Shown here piece by piece: positions 61,536 through 64,000 of a stretch of DNA of 64,000 nucleotides. Location of the stretch: positions 124,001-188,000 of the forward strand of contig DATCTV010000062.1 in NCBI GenBank assembly GCA_036567785.1, read 5' to 3'. The notes beneath the pieces are model-generated. The model saw only the letters and a program-made list of their open reading frames with translations. It had not been told where the DNA came from and searched no databases. Each line of letters begins with the position of its first letter. The first letter of the stretch is position 1. A program made the translations under genes and the position numbers. Source of the DNA: Desulfomonilia bacterium (GTDB lineage: Bacteria; Desulfobacterota; Desulfomonilia; UBA1062).

Positions 61536-61660
61536 ATTATCATCCTCATCATACCATTATTTCATCTTTACTTTTCTGATTCAAGACTGAATACCAATTA
61601 TTTTGCGCGACCGGGTTGCATGATCTTGTTGTTGAGGCTATTGTGTAGTATGGGGTCACA

Positions 61661-63037
61661 ATGTTAAGATATCTTTTGATAGTTGCAGCATTAGCAGGCG
61701 GAAAACTTCTTGACAATAAACTCAAGTATTCACGGGAACTGCCGGATATCAAGCAATGGTCCTTCACTGACTATCTATATTCCATCCTGAAGGCATGGCG
61801 GCCTGTAGTCAGGGCGCAAAAGGACAAAGGGATAGAGCAGTTCTTCAAAGCTCAGGACCTCGATTTCTTAAAAGACTGCCGGACCGAAACGGCATCAAAG
61901 GCAACACTAAGTTTCGGGGGGGACATAATAGACTGGGTTGAAATCGAGAAGGAAAGCAGAAATCACCTCTGGGATGAGATTGGTGAATACTATTTTTCCG
62001 GTGACATCGTTTGCGCTAATCTCGAGATGCCGATCGATACGGAAAAGCCGCCAAGGAAGCCCTTTGATCTTAAATCCATAAAGTTGGACAGGTCATTGTT
62101 CAAGGCCCCGAAATTCAACGGTTCGTCTCTTACGCTCGATGCTCTTCAGCGTAACGGACGCAGGCCGGACATACTGTCAACGGCTACCAATCACTGTCTT
62201 AACATGGAGGAATCAGGCGTGACAAATACCCTCGGGCTGCTCGATGAGAGGGGTATCAGGCATGTTGGCACTGCCAGGACACACGAAGAACAGGAAGACA
62301 TCCCGATAATAGAAAGGAACGGGATCAAAGTGGCGTTCCTTGCATACACTTATTCGATAAACCAGGACATGGTGCCCGAAGGGAAGGAATATCTGGTAAA
62401 TATTGTACAGCTTAATGAAAAGAATGCAGACATTTCTATCATCCGCAGACATATAGGAATCGCAAGGTCAAAAGGGGCCGATATCATTGTTGCTTCGCTG
62501 CATTGGGGGTATGACCAGGAGGTGTATCCGACAGCCAGCATCATCGATAATGCCCATGAAATAATACAGGCAGGGGTGGATATAATTATCGGTCACCATC
62601 CGCATATTCTTCAGCCGCTGGAAAAGTATATCTGCTTGGACCCGGTAAACGGTAAGAAAAGGACAGGACTGATCGCCTATTCGCTGGGCGAGTTTTTAAG
62701 CTATCCGCCGTATTCTTATCCTCTTTCCCCGATTCCGGCGGTGTGGCTCTCGGCGGTTTTTTGCATTGAGATATCAAAAGGCCATTCAGGCAGCGGGTTT
62801 CAGACATGGATATCCGGTGTCAAGCTGCGGCCATTCTACAAACTTGGAAGAAAGACCGGCAGGGGCAGTTACTCTGTGAGATTTATCGATCTGAGGAAGA
62901 CCTTGAACGGTCTGATTACTGCCGCCGGGCATTACAGGCTGAGTATCAGGGATATCAATAAGATAGCCAGGGCAAATGCGTACCTGGAAGAATTCATATA
63001 TCCGGCAGATAACGACAGCATCCTCGAATCTCTTTAG
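61661..63037 (+). CDS. CapA-like poly-gamma-glutamate/metallophosphatase-fold protein
   Basis: The 458-residue protein has the CapA/PgsA metallophosphatase fold: SFGGDIIDW, CANLEMP, ILSTATNHCLNM, VAFLAYTYS, VASLHWGYDQEVYPT and IGHHPHILQP, with metal-binding Asp, His and Asn in the usual places. CapA family proteins assist capsule and poly-gamma-glutamate polymer export or processing. The N-terminus has a short hydrophobic stretch (YLLIVAALAGG) that may anchor it. Divergent from the acyltransferase run and followed by an MFS gene on the same strand. Confidence 0.88.
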   Translation: MLRYLLIVAALAGGKLLDNKLKYSRELPDIKQWSFTDYLYSILKAWRPVVRAQKDKGIEQFFKAQDLDFLKDCRTETASKATLSFGGDIIDWVEIEKESRNHLWDEIGEYYFSGDIVCANLEMPIDTEKPPRKPFDLKSIKLDRSLFKAPKFNGSSLTLDALQRNGRRPDILSTATNHCLNMEESGVTNTLGLLDERGIRHVGTARTHEEQEDIPIIERNGIKVAFLAYTYSINQDMVPEGKEYLVNIVQLNEKNADISIIRRHIGIARSKGADIIVASLHWGYDQEVYPTASIIDNAHEIIQAGVDIIIGHHPHILQPLEKYICLDPVNGKKRTGLIAYSLGEFLSYPPYSYPLSPIPAVWLSAVFCIEISKGHSGSGFQTWISGVKLRPFYKLGRKTGRGSYSVRFIDLRKTLNGLITAAGHYRLSIRDINKIARANAYLEEFIYPADNDSILESL

Positions 63038-63202
63038 GTTTAGGCTGTCCCCTTTGTCTCTGTATTTATTGTGTCTAAAATAAATCAGCAAATACCGCGT
63101 CATCTTAACATTCAGACAGGAATTCTTTTTGATAAGTCTGTCCGCTTTTCTTTTCTAAAGTATTTGCGTGTTATTCCGTTCAATTAAATTGGAGGGGTAT
63201 AC

Positions 63203-64000
63203 ATGCAGAGTTCTGCATTTGTAATATTATTCATTGCCAGTATGGCTACATCACTGGGGATCAGTATAATCCTCCCGATCCTTCCTGTATATGCAAAGGA
63301 CATGGGTGCCCGGGGATTCATGATAGGTCTGGTTTTCTCAAGTTTCGCCGTCACTAAAACAATCGTGAGTCCATTCTTCGGACGATGGGCCGATCGAAAA
63401 GGAAAGAAGCCTTTCATTGTGTGGGGTCTTTTACTCTTCACGCTTGTGGCTCTGGCCTTTGCCTGGGCTCAGAATGTGTATGACCTTATAGCCATTCGCT
63501 GTTTTATGGGTATATCCAATGCCATGGTAGTTCCCATTATTGGTGCCTGCATCGGCGGTATGGCCAGACAGGACAACGAGGCCCATTATATGTCACTTTT
63601 TGCTTTATCGGCCTTGATGGGAATGGCCATGGGTCCATTGCTGGGCGGTATTGTATCAGACAGGTTCGGCATAAATATGGCCTTCTATGTTATGGCAACA
63701 GCCACTGCTGTTGCATTTGCCACAACACTCTTCGGTCTTCAGCGGAATGAAGATTTAAGTAAAAAGAACAATATCCTGTCCCGTAATCCATTAAAAGAAC
63801 TTCTGGCAATTCCAAGGATTCGAGGTTTGATGGTCTTTCGTTTCATCGATGTGCTGAGTGTGGGAGGGATGCTCATTTTTCTGCCCCTTCTTGTCAAACA
63901 GCAGCATATCAGCACTTCCCGGATAGGGATTCTTGTTTCAATCCTTATCTGTTATGCCGGAATTATGCAGCTACCCTTTGGACGGCTGTGTGACAGAATG
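63203..64000 (+). CDS. Major facilitator carrier (3' end outside window)
   Basis: The first 266 codons of an MFS transporter begin at ATG 63203 with GGAGGGG seven nt upstream and stay open to the right edge. The loop 2-3 signature FGRWADRKGKKP and the helix 5 motif MGPLLGGIVSDRFG point to the drug/metabolite export group, and the loop 8-9 copy FGRLCDRM is just reached. It follows the CapA-like gene by 165 nt on the same strand and could export the product of the neighbouring acyltransferase/glycosyltransferase locus. Confidence 0.9.
   Translation, partial: MQSSAFVILFIASMATSLGISIILPILPVYAKDMGARGFMIGLVFSSFAVTKTIVSPFFGRWADRKGKKPFIVWGLLLFTLVALAFAWAQNVYDLIAIRCFMGISNAMVVPIIGACIGGMARQDNEAHYMSLFALSALMGMAMGPLLGGIVSDRFGINMAFYVMATATAVAFATTLFGLQRNEDLSKKNNILSRNPLKELLAIPRIRGLMVFRFIDVLSVGGMLIFLPLLVKQQHISTSRIGILVSILICYAGIMQLPFGRLCDRM

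Noticed and set aside
1-64000. tRNA, rRNA, CRISPR array, insertion sequence or prophage
   Set aside because: No cloverleaf-like conserved arms, rRNA segments, regularly spaced repeats, transposase motifs or phage structural genes were recognised on either strand.

Overview
The window looks like a chromosomal segment of a Gram-negative, deltaproteobacterium-like (Desulfobacterota-type) organism. This is an inference. It rests on many lipobox-bearing proteins together with lgt, a cysS-ispF-ispD-PIN/TRAM-carD cluster, a class I adenylate cyclase-like protein, a two-gene SUF-type Fe-S assembly locus, very large multi-PAS hybrid kinases, and a base composition that looks mid-40s % GC by eye. I recognised no rRNA, tRNA, CRISPR array, insertion sequence or phage gene. 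Coding density is high and most genes have clear Shine-Dalgarno sites.

Layout. 1-12 kb: accessory enzymes, namely a secreted type B carboxylesterase (cut by the left edge), a membrane polyferredoxin, a YtcJ-like amidohydrolase, a beta-helix lipoprotein, a beta-lactamase-fold lipoprotein, an MFS carrier and a TIM-barrel-like lipoprotein, plus two gene remnants. 11-14 kb: rsgA, a D-threonine-aldolase-like PLP enzyme and a Nudix hydrolase. 14-25 kb: two convergent signalling blocks, a 1926-residue PhnD-PAS-GAF hybrid kinase coupled to a REC-GGDEF protein, facing an SBP-kinase / REC / hybrid-kinase operon. 25-31 kb: a penicillin acylase family protein, a possible TULIP-fold lipoprotein, YceH and PilZ proteins. 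31-35 kb: an acyl-AMP ligase fused to an acyl carrier domain, next to an MFS carrier. 35-51 kb: mostly housekeeping genes (Crp/Fnr regulator, cysS, ispF, ispD, PIN/TRAM, carD, lgt, cyclase, nitrilase-family amidase, MlaF-like ATPase, universal stress protein, a release-factor-like protein, AEC transporter, HAD, purM, purN, two pseudopilins). 51-53 kb: sufC/sufBD-like pair. 53-64 kb: a probable surface glycolipid or acylated-glycan locus with UDP-galactopyranose mutase, a GT1 glycosyltransferase, four tandem condensation-like acyltransferases, a CapA-like protein and an MFS carrier that runs off the right edge.

The best candidate for an undescribed system is the 53-64 kb locus. Galactofuranose precursor supply, one UGT-type glycosyltransferase and four paralogous HHxxxDG acyltransferases could build a multiply acylated glycolipid. 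The FAAL-ACP/MFS pair at 31-35 kb is a possible but unproven source of activated acyl chains. Other points of interest are a 93-bp esterase tail left directly behind the polyferredoxin gene, a lipoprotein signal peptide broken by a stop codon, an unusual roughly 60-residue insertion in the acyl-AMP ligase, and the PhnD-fused mega-kinase preceded by a perfect palindrome.
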